From: Parachlorella kessleri
Taxonomy: Eukaryota; Chlorophyta; Trebouxiophyceae; Chlorellales; Chlorellaceae
Length of the DNA stretch: 54,589 nt
Reading direction: 5' to 3'
Assembly (NCBI GenBank): GCA_001598975.1
Contig: BBXU01000855.1
Location: 1 to 54,589, forward strand
Shown: positions 32,574-43,552 of the stretch, piece by piece
How the letters are laid out: every line of letters starts with the position of its first letter
Position numbering within the stretch: the first letter of the stretch is position 1
The notes under the pieces: model-generated
The model's input: the letters and a program-made list of their open reading frames with translations, nothing else
Database searches by the model: none
Told to the model about the DNA's origin: nothing
Program-made: the position numbers and the translations under genes

Positions 32574-34548
32574 TCATGCAACACCCTCCCACTCTCGCAG
32601 GAACTGCTCCAGAAAGCCCTCCATGTACTCGTGCCGCTGCTGCGCCACGCGCCGCCCGGCCTCTGTCCTCATCAGGCCCTGTAGCTCAGCAGAACTGTGC
32701 GCTCGGCTGCCATGGTCATTCGGGCGGACAAGGTCAGGTCGCAGGCGGCGTGTTGATAGCGCCATACACTCCCCCACACCTACAGCAGCACGCGGCCTGC
32801 TCTGCGAGCCGGCACCCCTGCCATCTACTCTCGGCTTGGCAAGAGTTTTGCGTGCTGCGTGATACTAGATGCTATGCCAAGAGCAATGTTGGGACAACAC
32901 CTGCCATGCCATCTCTGACCCCAAGACAAGGTAGGACACAGAGCACAACTGCATAGACTCCTGGCAGCCCAGTATGTGCGTACCTCCTCTCCGATCGCAT
33001 TACCCGCCACCCTAAAATACAACAAGCATACCGTCCCCAGCCTTAGGTCACAGCATGGACACTCCAGCCTTGAGGGGCACATGCGCATTCAGCCTGCATT
33101 CCCCACCTACCCCCAGTTTCAGTAGCTTCTCATGGAAGTGGTTCAGCGTGGTCTGCCTGGCTTCTTTGTCCACGTACTGCTCCTTGGTTAGCTGCTCCCT
33201 CGGGGGGATGGACGGGTCATGCAGAACACGGTTGAACCTCCCACCAAAGGTCAAACACCGAGCAATGCCCACGGCACCAATCGCATCTAGCCTGCGAGGG
33301 CACACCAAGGGTACATATCTCTCCTAGCTAACTGATCAATGTTCTGTTCATATGCCTGCCAGTCCCTGCAATGTCAGTCACAGGATCGACCGGACTTGGG
33401 ACCTCTCCCCCAGGCAGGCAGGCCAGCCACAGAGCACACACTGCAGCCGCGCCTGTACTTCAAACACAGCACGGCACGGTGCCTGTCGACAGTACGCCAC
33501 CAGAACAACAGTGCAGCCTGCATGAGCGGCTCAACTGTCCCTCATGAAATCAGCTGAGCAATCTACAGACCATCAGGTGGCATCCATGGCAGGCTAAGCT
33601 ACCAAACAAGTATGGAAACTCCAGTTACAGACCTTACCGGTCGGCATCCTGTACCACATCAAGTGCCAGAGGGCAAGGGTTGTTGCCGCCTGCTGCTGCG
33701 CCACCTCTGGCGAGTTCCTCCTGCAGAGCACCAACAGCCACAGGGGCTCCTCATGCCCAGCAGAAGCAGAGAGACGGATGGTACAACCTGGCTGCGAGCC
33801 CAGGCTATGTGACAAAGACTAGCACAGTGCTCGGCTACTATTTGTAATGCTCCTCCGCAATGGCCTGCACTGTCCTGTCCCCCTCTGTGTGCAAGGGAAG
33901 ACCCTCGGCTGCCTGCATCGTGGTGGTCCTTGCCACTCTCTGGTCTCCAGGCTGTACCCTTGACGCCACACACACACATGACACGTGTCCCGCTGTGCTC
34001 ATGCCCACAGCTTGTAAATGCAATCTCAGCCACGGCAGGTCCCACCCAGCGCTCACATATGATGGCGGCCAGCACATACCTTGAAGCCCATGTTGCGGAT
34101 GATGTACATGACAGCCTCTCGCTGATCGCCCCTTAGCTGCAGTCCGGCCAGAAAAGCCTGCAGCAGCACATGCTTTCGCTACACAGTCACCGCAGACCCA
34201 GCTGATGGATGATGCAGCTGGCTGCCGTCAAACATCCCCTAGCTTGTCTAACATGTCATCTGGCTGGCCCAATAGGGGCATGGCTTGAACATATGCTGCA
34301 GCACACCCCTGCCGCAGCGAGCGCACTGGTCACGTCCTGCGGGACCTTGCCTGTATCTGCTGGAGGTCCCCCTCTGGGTCCTGGCTATACTTGTGGTCCC
34401 CCACATCATGTAACAGCGCCGCCAGCTCCACGACCTCCATTTGATCAGCCTGCAACCGTGCGCAGCTGGCAGCTTTTTTGAGGACCCAGCTCATGCTCTG
34501 CAAGGTCTGATGACTCCACTGGAACCCCTCAGCTCTGTCCGGGATCAC
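32574..34548 (-). CDS. HD-domain metal-dependent phosphohydrolase (YedJ/plant At1g17330-like)
   Basis: Minus-strand gene closely following bacterial YedJ and its plant homologues. In coding order the exons are: about 34330-34548 with the metal-binding His of QWSH and the LLHDVGDHKY HD motif; 34080-34157 (AFLAGLQLRGDQ...MGFK); 33638-33720 (EELARGG...VVQDAD); about 33112-33291 (RLDAIGAVGIARC...NRVLHDP...EKLLKL); and about 32574-32680 (TEAGRRVAQQRHEYM...EFL-type end, stop at 32574). The H...HD...D metal ligands are all present. Splice phases join exactly at MGFK/EEL and at the split Arg codon of DADR/LDAIG. The 5' end is unresolved; the first His may be preceded by a short upstream exon. Members hydrolyse phosphate esters or nucleotides, but the physiological substrate in plants and algae is not settled. 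Confidence 0.88.
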
Positions 34549-35418
34549 TGAGTCCTAGGATTTGGCTTCCGTGCAGGTGCGGCTTTCTCATCACAGCTGC
34601 TAACTCCTTGGGTAAAGCATTGATGACGGAGGCTAGCATGACTCGCATACTTGAGCTCGGCAGGCAGATTGAAGCAAGCACAGCACCAGTTGGGTTCCTC
34701 AGCTTCACCCACGCTGCCGCACCGACAGGTTTTCTTGGCTGGCCAGTCGGAGTGCCATGTTTCTTACTCGGTGTATGTGCCTGCAAAGGTAGCGAGGTCT
34801 ATGTCCGCTGCTACAACGCTGCAGCATGTATAAGTCGGGCGTCTTCTGAAGCCAGCCAAGACAGGTTCGCCTTATTCCTCACCACCAGTCATGACTGGAA
34901 TCGTGTCCTTGAAGCTTTTCTTTCACCCAACCCTCCGTGCGCTGAACGTTCTCACGTCGCATGATTGTAGACGCTAGTCTCCTGGTTGCTGTGCTTCCCC
35001 CAACTAGGTACTTATGTGGAAATCAGGATGTAGACGCTATTCCTCTGATCGCCGTGCTTCCCTCAACTAGGTACTTATCTGGATGCAGTAAGGAGCGACC
35101 CGCTCGTTCTCTTCGAGGTCCATCACCCTCGCACCTGCGCCCTCAGCACTTCTCCCGCTGGTTGAAATTTCTCGTCCTCCAACTTAGCTATGGTTCTCCT
35201 AACCTGTTGTATGTGCATACTCAATGTCTATGTGAAACTAGACGCCCGAGCGACCTGGATCTTGCCGAGCACTGGAAGAAGGCGCCGAGGTAGGAACGCT
35301 TGGTTTTAGTCTTAGTCTGCTTGTTCATGTAAAGTACTGTGCCCTCACAATCCCCTGCGCACGTAACACCCATGTCCGACATGGTCAAGGGAGGGCTCAT
35401 GGTGCAGGTCATAGGGAG
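34549..35418. other. Divergent intergenic region between HD phosphohydrolase and POLD4 genes
   Basis: About 870 bases. It may include a missing first exon of the minus-strand HD gene and should contain both promoters. The only structure seen is a 63-base tandem duplication at 34967-35092. Confidence 0.4.
34967..35092. repeat. Tandem duplication of a 63-base unit
   Basis: The units at 34967-35029 and 35030-35092 both begin GTAGACGCTA and share a CAACTAGGTACTTAT block, with roughly four fifths of bases identical. Both are interrupted by stops in all useful frames, so the repeat is not coding. It lies upstream of POLD4. Confidence 0.75.
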
Positions 35419-36096
35419 ATGCAGAAGATCTCCGAGGCCTTCAAGCAGCAGAGGTCGGGGCAGGCGCGCCCGGACGCGGTATCCAGAAAGGCAGCCCATG
35501 AGCAGGCAGTCCCCTCCAGCTATGGTGTAGCCGTGACTCCAGCAGTGGTGGATCCGCCCACGAGTCCTTCAAGTTCGGCACAGGAGGATGAAGCAGTTCT
35601 GCGGCAGTTCGATCTGGACAGCAAGTTTGGACCCTGCAGCGGCATGTCGCGCCTGGAGCGGTGAGCAGGCCCCGGCCGCAACTGGGGCTGTAGGTGGGCT
35701 TTCACTGGCAGCCTTCCCCTACAATAGTGAGCATATGCAGCGGGAGTCTGCTGTTACTCTGCTTGGAATGAAACGCCTTGGCAGGGAGGGGGTACTCATG
35801 CTGGTTCGTTGGGACGTCATGGCGAGGTATGCGCAGCGTTTGCCAGGGAATTATGCTGCATAGTGCTTTACATTGCCCTTCATCGTCCTAGCACTGTCCC
35901 AAAACCATCATGAGACAGGCACTTCCCTTGTGTGTCGCACTATCAATCATCTTGCGCACTACCGCCCCCTTGCTGCTGCAGATGGGAGCGGGCGGTACGG
36001 CTTGGGCTTGACCCGCCAGTACAAGTCCGAGAGCTGGTGCTGCGGCATGGAGAGTCCACCATCACAAATCGCTGCCTTTGGGAGCACCCTTACTGA
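35419..36096 (+). CDS. POLD4: DNA polymerase delta subunit 4 (p12)
   Basis: Two exons, 35419-35660 and 35982-36096, joined within an Arg codon. The C-terminal half carries the family signature: LRQFDLDSKFGPCSGMSRLER, then WERAVRLGLDPP, and a VREL...L ending, with stop TGA at 36094-36096. Length is about 118 residues, near the usual 107 or so of p12. The small subunit stabilises DNA polymerase delta and contacts PCNA. The start MQKISEAFK resembles a degenerate PCNA-interacting motif (Ile-x-x-Ala-Phe, lacking the usual Gln), in line with the non-canonical PIP box of animal p12. The middle is Ser/Pro-rich and disordered. It is divergent from the HD phosphohydrolase gene. Confidence 0.93.
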
Positions 36097-36363
36097 GGTG
36101 CATGTACGAGGTTTGTTTGTTGGAGGGCTGTTTGAGTTAAGAGGTGGCACAGAGAGATGCCGCGGCTTGACACGAGAGATGCAGCCAAAGAGTCTGGTAC
36201 AGGCACTGTGGGAGGAGCGACTGTGAAGATGTCAGGTCCTGCTTCAAGTGCTGATGTCAGCACCTGGCCTTCTGTAGAATGCCTTTAGTTTGCAGCCTAT
36301 GGCAGCTGCTTGGCTTGGGGCAGCTAGAGAAGTCTTGTTGATATGACGGATTAGGAATTTTTA

Positions 36364-36768
36364 ATGAACCCAAAACTGGAAATCGACAGTAAGAGATCAA
36401 GAGGCGATGATGCTAGCGGGTACCTAGCGCGGACCCAAGCTTCGCTAGGTAGTCATGGTGTCAAGAATAGTAGTCAAGACTTGACAGCATCGACACTTGT
36501 CGTGTCTTGCCCGTTATATATGGAAGAAGCACTGAGCTGCTTGCCCAGTGGGGATGCTGGGATTGGGGGCATCTACGCCCCACAGGCAAACACGTGCTAT
36601 AGGAGGGAAGGACCATGTAAGACACGTGTCATGGTCTCAACTACCCACTCCAGTACAGTCGACGAGGATGCTAGCAGGCATGAACCTGTCTCTCAGTCAC
36701 AACGGTCGGTTCCAATGCAACTAGTGATAGGCGCTTCAGTGACCACGTCCCACTACCCATCTGGTTAG
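36364..36768 (+). CDS. Doubtful hypothetical open frame
   Basis: A 134-codon open frame between two convergent genes (POLD4 and the GCIP homologue). Composition is Ser/Thr-rich and less GC-rich than the neighbouring exons. No domain, signal or family resemblance is seen. It may be chance or a remnant of something inserted. Confidence 0.15.
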   Translation: MNPKLEIDSKRSRGDDASGYLARTQASLGSHGVKNSSQDLTASTLVVSCPLYMEEALSCLPSGDAGIGGIYAPQANTCYRREGPCKTRVMVSTTHSSTVDEDASRHEPVSQSQRSVPMQLVIGASVTTSHYPSG

Positions 36769-37036
36769 TGGGACCTTACATGCACACATTCTGCACCGCT
36801 CAGTGTGCAATCAGCACTATGCATGTGGGCCATGTAACAGCCATCCTTCCAGGAGAGCAACCCTGAAGAAAACATTCTAGGTAGAAGCACAGGAGTGCCT
36901 GGCCCTGGTGCAGCACACACTGCCTCGAAGTATGCAACTCAAGGCCCCAAACAGTATCCAGCCCTGTCAGTACAAGTTACGCCTCTCCATCTCTGTCCGC
37001 ACTACCTCCGACCCTTTTTAGTATGCCATGCCATCC

Positions 37037-38844
37037 TCAACCCTCGCACTCCTCCAGTGCTGCTGCCAGCCGGCGATGAGCCGACTCCACTTCTTCCAGA
37101 GCTGCTGCCAGCGCCTGCACATGGTCTGAGTCAGGCCTCGTACCAGCATCAGCACCCGCGGCATCACCAGTGTCAGCTGGCGGGTGTCCTTCCTCTGCCA
37201 GCTCGACGGGGGTTTCCTCACAGATGAGCTCACAGCCATTCACCACTGCCTCCGCCGCGCTTTCCAGCTCGTCAGGGTCTTGCGGAGGGTAGATGGCAGC
37301 TGCAGGCGAGTGAAGAGGCATGCCGCCCTCTCAGCACCGGACCGCGGTACGGCTAAAGCAGACGCCACAGGCAAGGTGCCCATGCTGCAGAAAAACCTTG
37401 CATCCTATCTTTATAGGTTCTCCCTTCCTCCTCTATGAACACACTTCTTACCACCACCGGCAAAGGCTGCTCCCTTCCTGCCCTGCACTTGGACAGCTCT
37501 ACCCATCGGAAACTCTTCCAACTTCGCAATGTTGGCCCCCCTCAGTAGCCGCCAGGGATCCAAGGCAGGTCCTCCCATGCAACACCTCTTGCACCCAACA
37601 AATACAACACAAGCAGGCACCGACCGCTAGCTCACTCACCTGCCAGATCCTCTGCAGAGGTTGCAAGCGCCCGGACGTGGAACAGGAGCCCCTCCCACTC
37701 TTCCAGCGCAGCACTGGCCGCGGCACCCCCGCTGCTATCACCATCAAGAGCCGTACCGGCGCCTAGTAGCGCCCGCACTACTGCTTTGAGCAGGGTGCTG
37801 ACTGAGACCAGCATGGCATGCACGCTACGCACCACCTCCGCTTGCTGTGCTGTGAGCGCTTCGCACGCCAGGTCAGCATCTTCATCGCTGAAGCCCCCCT
37901 CATGCTCACAAAGCCCGTTTTCCTGGCCTGCAGCTGCAATGGCAGCTGTGCCGTTGGCAACTGGCTCATCAGCCCCGCCTGCTGCCTGTCCACCCTCGGC
38001 TTCTGCTGCCACATCCTGCAGCTCCCTGGAGGCGTCTGCTAATGTCTTGAGCACCTGCAGCAACCTTGTGCCATGGTCGGCGATTGCCAAGCCTAACCTT
38101 GGCCTCCTGTACCGCCCTTCACTGAAAGAACGAGCGAGGAGCATACTTGAGGCAGTCTGCAGCTGCGCATGCCCAGGGTTCAATGCAACTCTGCACCACC
38201 CGAGGAGGGGGAGGGCTCCCCCCATGCTCGCAGAAGACACTAACAAGTTTTGCACAAGTACACAAGCGACGGAATAACTTCTCTCCCTGTGCTGTCGTGG
38301 ACGGTTGGCCCCATTTCCCGCCCGTCTGCAACCCTACCTGTGTGATAGCCCGCCCGATGGCAGTCTTGTTGTCTAGTGGCGCCTTGGCCACTGCATCACA
38401 CTGCTCCAAGCACCTTCCTACCAGGTGCATCAGGGCTTCTCCCCTGGCATTCTCCAATAGCGCCCCTCGCACCAGCTCTTGGCACGCTCCCACAAGGCGC
38501 TGCGCTGCGCTGTGCACGCTCTGGCGCAGCGTGGGCCCGCCCCGCCCAGCGGCCCCCATGAATACCATGCACACGCTGCCGGCGGCGTTCTGCAGGCTGC
38601 GAACCAGCGCCTCACTATCAGCGGCGCTGGGAGGCTGGGGGGCATTAAACATGAGCCCCACCTTAGCTGCCTCTGTTCGCAGGCGCTGGGAGGTGGCAGT
38701 GAGCAACTGCCTTGAGGGCCGAGGGGCTGAGGGGTCTGGGCGACCTTGCACTGTTTCTAGTAGTGACTGCATGGTGGCGCAGGCATCTTCTGCTAGCTGC
38801 TGCTGACCTGCTGCCACGGCTGGTGAGGCTGTCCGCCGAGCCAT
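37037..38844 (-). CDS. Cyclin-D1-binding protein 1 / GCIP family homologue
   Basis: Minus-strand gene, ATG at 38844 directly after a tttcttgcag acceptor, so a 5' UTR intron is likely. Exon 1 (to about 38340) encodes a helical region with KVGLMFNAPQPPSAAD and a segment ending LDNKTAIGRAITQ, which fits the GCIP/CCNDBP1 family. Later exons (about 37645-38105) give RLGLAIADHGTRLLQVLK and an acidic FSDEDADLACEALT segment followed by long Ala/Leu-rich helices. The last exon (37037 to about 37290) ends in a helical, coiled-coil-like LAAALEEVESAHRRLAAALEEC, stop TGA at 37037-37039. Animal members are helix-loop-helix-like nuclear and cytosolic proteins that bind D cyclins and restrain cell-cycle entry; the algal role is inference. 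It is convergent with POLD4. Confidence 0.72.
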
Positions 38845-38860
38845 GCCTGCAAGAAAATGT

Positions 38861-38902
38861 GAGATGCCCTTCAAGCGGGAAATATGAGATGCCCTTCAAG
38901 CG
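38861..38902. repeat. Short direct repeat upstream of GCIP start
   Basis: GAGATGCCCTTCAAGCG occurs at 38861-38877 and again at 38886-38902. It lies in the presumed 5' leader or 5' UTR intron of the minus-strand GCIP gene. It may be a small duplication without function. Confidence 0.6.
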
Positions 38903-39037
38903 ACTCCAAATTATCGCATTCCTTCCAAGACCTCCTTCCCAGTCGTAAACAAGAGCAAGCAGGTTCAACAGTCATTTACCCATAACTAGCATACCCTCAT
39001 CTTCTTGGTGGCCACACCTGCCTCACCTGCTTCCTTG

Positions 39038-39467
39038 CTACTTGCTGGCGAAGGTTTCACTGCTCACAGGCTTCGCCTTGGAGCAAGCTATCTGGAAGGC
39101 TTGTACCTCGGCCAAGCACTGTAGAGGCAACCAGAAGCGTTGGGTGTCATGACAAGCAAGCCAGGGAGTAACCTGCAAGCGCACTTACTTTTGAGTTACC
39201 TGCCTGACCAACACCCCTGCCTTTGTTTGCACACTGACGGGTTTCGTCTAAAGGGGTGCTGAACCTCAAACCCTTTCAAAACGTTTGTTTTACCTTCTTG
39301 TGGTCCCCTTTATTCGCCTCTAGGCACTTCTTCAACGCCGCAACGTCGCAAGGGGAGAGTTTCTGAAGGGCGTCAGCCTGCAGACATCCCAGCGGCCTTG
39401 GAGCGTTTGATGATATCACTTGCAAAGTCAGAAACGCAGAGTAGGCGGTCGCTCCGTCGACATGCAC
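39038..39467 (-). CDS. Small CHCH (twin-cysteine) mitochondrial protein
   Basis: Two exons are clear on the minus strand. The first ends at 39294 and encodes ALQKLSPCDVAALKKCLEAN and GDHKK. The second, 39038-39118, encodes CLAEVQAFQIACSKAKP and a short tail, with stop TAG at 39038-39040. Together they form the helix-turn-helix of a CHCH domain with two cysteine pairs, typical of small proteins imported into the mitochondrial intermembrane space by Mia40/Erv1 and often involved in cytochrome oxidase assembly. The cysteine spacings (seven and ten residues) differ from the common CX9C. The 5' end is uncertain: the frame is open to 39467 but lacks an ATG, and a very short intron ending at the ctgcag near 39382 is possible. 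It is divergent from the sulfotransferase gene. Confidence 0.72.
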
Positions 39468-39795
39468 GTCATGCCAGGCTCACCGGCACGTTCATCGTCG
39501 GTCATAGGTTTGCATGTACTTTCTATTGTAGACAACCAGGCGTTGGCTGGGCAACTGTGAATGTCCAACAGGTGCGCAGCATCCCCAGCACGCGCGCAAG
39601 AGGAATGCCTCGTGAAGAGCTGACCAGCCTGGCTGCCTCGAACCGTAGACAACGGACCGCTACGATGCTGGAGCCCCTGGCTTACAATGCCTGCGGGCGG
39701 ACACACCCCAGCGCAAACTCTCTGTCCACGCAACACTCTCACCACAATCCCGGGTTGCTTGCTGACGGTCTCTCGGACCGCTTGCCACCCACACC

Positions 39796-42700
39796 ATGGG
39801 GCGACTGTTTGACTACGTAGTTTTCCCCCTGCTGCTGCCGCTCGTGTTGGCCTGGCTGTTGCTGGCCAGGGCCCTCTCCCTGCTCAGCCCGTTCCTTGTG
39901 CTCCCAAGCGTCGTACTGGCAAAAAGGCTCTACTGGGCAGTGCCCTTCATAGAGGCAAGCTGTCACTGTGCTGTACTTGGTGAACATGGATTGGGAATGG
40001 GTGATTCTCCTTTGGATGGGCTCCTTAGGGTGCAAAATGAACCAGTATATGTAACTCCTTGCAGGACATCTACAGACAGCGGGGGCCCGTCAATGGGGCC
40101 CTGCTGCGGCTGGGGTTTGAGGTGAACTACTGCATCAACACAGTGCGCCGCTTCCTAACGCTGCCGCTGCGCCCTTACACACCCGACTTCTACATTGTCG
40201 GCTTCCCCACGGTGCGTGCGCCTCTCAGCGAGGGTCCCCAGGAAGGAACCCACGGCTCATTTGAGTGTATGAAGGACTGTTGAAAGAGCTTTCACCTGGG
40301 AGGGTTTTGTTGCCCCTGGTAATCAGCTTGACGGAACACCCCAGCCCCCATGTGCTATCCCACCTGCACACACACCTGTGGGGCACAGAGGAATGCCAGC
40401 GACTAATGCAGCTAAGCCATGCACCCTGCAGTGTGGAACCACAAGTCTTGCGAACTATCTGCGCCAGCACCCTGCCATCAGCGGCCTGGATGGGCTGCAG
40501 TGGCATGAGGTGCTCAACAAGGAATCTCATTTCTTTGTAAGTCGGTTTGTGAGGTTGGCGTGCGCATAGGTGCATCCTCATGTGCATGCCGCTCTGCCCC
40601 GGCGTGGTCGGCCGGTGAAAATAGGTGCACATTAAAGCGTTGCTGCTCGGTTAATATCATTATGCGGCACGTCGGCACACGTCCCACGAGACCGAGGCCT
40701 TCCACCGCTCGTGTGTGCAGAATGGGGCCATGGGCCGGGGAACCACCTCCTCCAAGCTCCTCTACCGCTCCTACTTCCCAACTGTGCTGACGCGCTGGTG
40801 GAAGGAGAGGGTACTGCGTGTGGGCAAGTGGATGTGCTTTGACGCCTGCCCGCTCCCCGCCTGCCTGCCGTTCACTGCCAAGCGCATGGCCAAGCTGACC
40901 CCCAACGCCAAGCTGATCTTCATGGTGGGTGGCTTATTCCTCAGGCCAAGCTCTGCTAAACGGCTGCACTGCACAAGGGCGTGCAGCCAAGAACAGATCC
41001 TATTCTCAGGTAGCACTGTTTGTAATGTTGTAATTTAATGCATTGTACATTACCATCCTGCATCGAATTGCTTGTGGGGCGACACGCTGTGGGCTCTATG
41101 ACTTACTGAGCTTCGCTTTTTGTGCTGCTGCAGCTTCGTGACCCTGTGAGTGGCGCCTTCAGTGCTGAAATCATGGTGAGTGTTGGATGACCACTTTTTA
41201 TTTGTAACTAATAAACAGTTGTCTATGACCTTGGGCAAGAAGCGTCACACCATTGCCAGCATCCACAGCAGTCCTTGTAGGTTGTCTCACCGGCCTTAAC
41301 CGCCCTCCATCGTGCTGTGCATGGTGCAGTTCCGCAACCTGGGGATGCCGCTGAACTGGTCCCTGATGGAAGATGTGCAAGCCAGCGACCCGCGCTTCTT
41401 CGAGACCCCGGACCAGGAGCGGTACTGGAAGCAGGTGGGTGCACCTAGCCTGCGGTTTGCAGACTTGTTCGGGCTGCCCGGCGCAGCATGCATGCTTGGT
41501 AGCTGGCAGCCTGGAGGTTCGGTCGAGTCCAATACAGCTGCGGCAGTGCTTGGCTGTACTAGAAGCCTGGACGAGCATCAAGACACAACCGGGCACACCA
41601 AAGTGCTTGGTGGCGTTGAGCGAACGGTGGAACTCCCTGACAACCTATGTTAAGAAGCATCCAGGTAGTGGCTGCAGGTGGAGCAACTGGACGTGGATGA
41701 GCCTCTGCCTGAGGATCTCATGCGCACCTTCTACTACAGCTGTGGCAGCATCCTGCGCTGCGGCAAGTATGCCGACCGCATCGCTCCCTTCCTGGAGCAC
41801 TTCCCCCGCGAGAAGTGAGTCCATCCAACCCCTTACCAGCATATTGATGTACTGCCTGCAAGACACTCCTGGTCAATGCTAGGTTGCAGGGGGCTGTGAG
41901 AGGCCCTGTGCATGTACGCTCGGATTTGTGTGAGGACACCAAGCCCAAACCCTCAAGAACCATACACATGCACTGGGCGTGCTGGCCTGCTGGCTCGCTA
42001 CGCCTGCGCTGACAACCTCTCTGCCACCCTCTGCCCTGCAGTATCATGTTCATAGACTTCCAGGAGTTCACGTTGAACACCGAGGCGGTGTTGCAGCAGG
42101 TCTTCCAGTTTGTCGGTGCAGACGGTGCCCTGTACAAGCATAAGGACCTGCCGCCGGGCATGCAGGTGAGCGTCCTTCAGCAAACTCTGGCGTGTGAATG
42201 GCTGGCTGGCACGCGTGGCCAACTCGGGGAGCCCTTGACTGGGACGTAACCAACCTCTATTGGAGAGACACATGTGCTGGGATGTAAACTTGGGCGCTGT
42301 CTGGTGGATCTCGGATGAGTGGTGTGTCCTGCAAGCTGCTTGGAGTACCCCGCTGGGTGCCCCACCACGTCTGCAGGGCCATGCAGCTGGTGTTTGACGG
42401 GCTTGCATCATTCGCTGCCTGCAGGGCGAGCGCCGCGGGCGCCGCATGCACCCCTCCGTCAAGCGGAAGCTGCAGCAGTACTACCAGGAGTCCAACTACC
42501 GCCTCTATGCCCTGCTGGGCCGCGATTTTAACTGGTGTGACCCCGAGTCGCGCGCAGCTGCAGCAGCTGCTGGCCCTGCTGCGGTCACTGCCAAGATTGC
42601 TGCTGCTGCCGCTGCGCCGCCCAGCTACGAGGTAGCTGTGGAGATGCCTGCGCTCCTGGCAGCAGAGTCCAGCAGTGCTAGCACCAGCAGCAGTGCCACC

Positions 42701-42916
42701 AGCAGCAGCAGCAGCAGCCACGAGGCCGAGGAAAGGGCTGCCAGCGGTGCGAAAGCATCCCTGGCTCAGGCTGCTAAGGATGCGCTGCGTCTTGTGGCAG
42801 AGTCAGCCAAGGGCAACACTGGCAGCAGCGACGCGGGCAAGGGTTTGGTTCTGGGAAGGGCCAGCTCAGAGGGGTCCCTGGATGGCGGCATAAAGGCTGT
42901 GCCTGCTCTTGTGTAA
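39796..42916 (+). CDS. Type II membrane sulfotransferase (Golgi, PAPS-dependent)
   Basis: ATG at 39796 starts a short cytoplasmic tail and a long hydrophobic anchor (FPLLLPLVLAWLLLARAL), the usual type II Golgi topology. Further exons encode DIYRQRGPVNGAL..., DFYIVGFPT joined to CGTTSLANYLRQHP (5' phosphosulfate loop; junction 40211/about 40431), HEVLNKESHFF, a WKERVLRVGKWMCFDA block, NAKLIFM joined to LRDPVSGAFS (3' phosphate-binding motif) and a C-terminal RRMHPSVKRKLQQYYQ...NWCD region ending the domain. A Ser/Ala-rich tail of about 120 residues follows; stop TAA at 42914-42916. The family moves sulfate from PAPS to glycans. The loop lysine normally found before (C/S)GTTSL is Thr here, so activity is uncertain. 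The acceptor is probably a wall or matrix polysaccharide (inference). Confidence 0.85.
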
Positions 42917-43552
42917 CGTTTACAAGTTTTAAGTTGCCTACCTAAATGGCATCTGAACGGCAGCGAGCTTTGCACTGTCCCGCTGCCCACCAAAATTTTG
43001 AGCAGGTGTACTTGGCAGTGGTACTTGGTTGTGTTCGAGCATGCAAGTATTTGGTTCTTGTAGTTCGGATTGCTAATGGGTTTGAAAAGTATTAACACTT
43101 GGTATTTGTTCATTTCACAGCTGCGGCTGGATATTTGCACAGCATGTATGGCAGTGTTTGTGTCAGCTCAACTGGCCAACTGCTGGTGTGGGCGCTTGCC
43201 CAAGGGCTCTGGGTAGAAAAGTGACACGAATGGGTAGCATGTAATTTCTATGTGGTAATTCCAGCCTATGCTGGAGAGGGTGTTGGCCCATGTGTTGTCC
43301 CAGACGGGATCAGGCAAAAAATGTGAAGTTTGGGAGGGAGCGCCCTGCCACATTTGACCTTTGACAAAGGTTGGGCCGGCACTGTAATCCCCATCATCGA
43401 CAGGGCTTGAATAAAAAGAATTGAAACAATGGGCAACTCCCATTGAACCTTTGTTTCAGACCAGCCGACGCTGTGACGGCGCCATGAATTGATCAGTGCT
43501 TGCAGCAGGTCGCCACTAGCTTCCAGCACAGCATCCCAGCTGCCAGATTACG
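42917..43552. other. Intergenic region between sulfotransferase and TBCC genes
   Basis: About 640 bases with no supported coding exon. TGTAA overlaps the sulfotransferase stop codon at 42912-42916, but it is in coding sequence and probably not the processing signal. The rest should hold the 3' UTR and the TBCC promoter. Confidence 0.45.

Noticed and set aside
38147..38806. 219-codon plus-strand open frame
   Set aside because: Antisense of the first exons of the GCIP homologue, whose minus-strand product shows family motifs; the plus-strand frame shows none.
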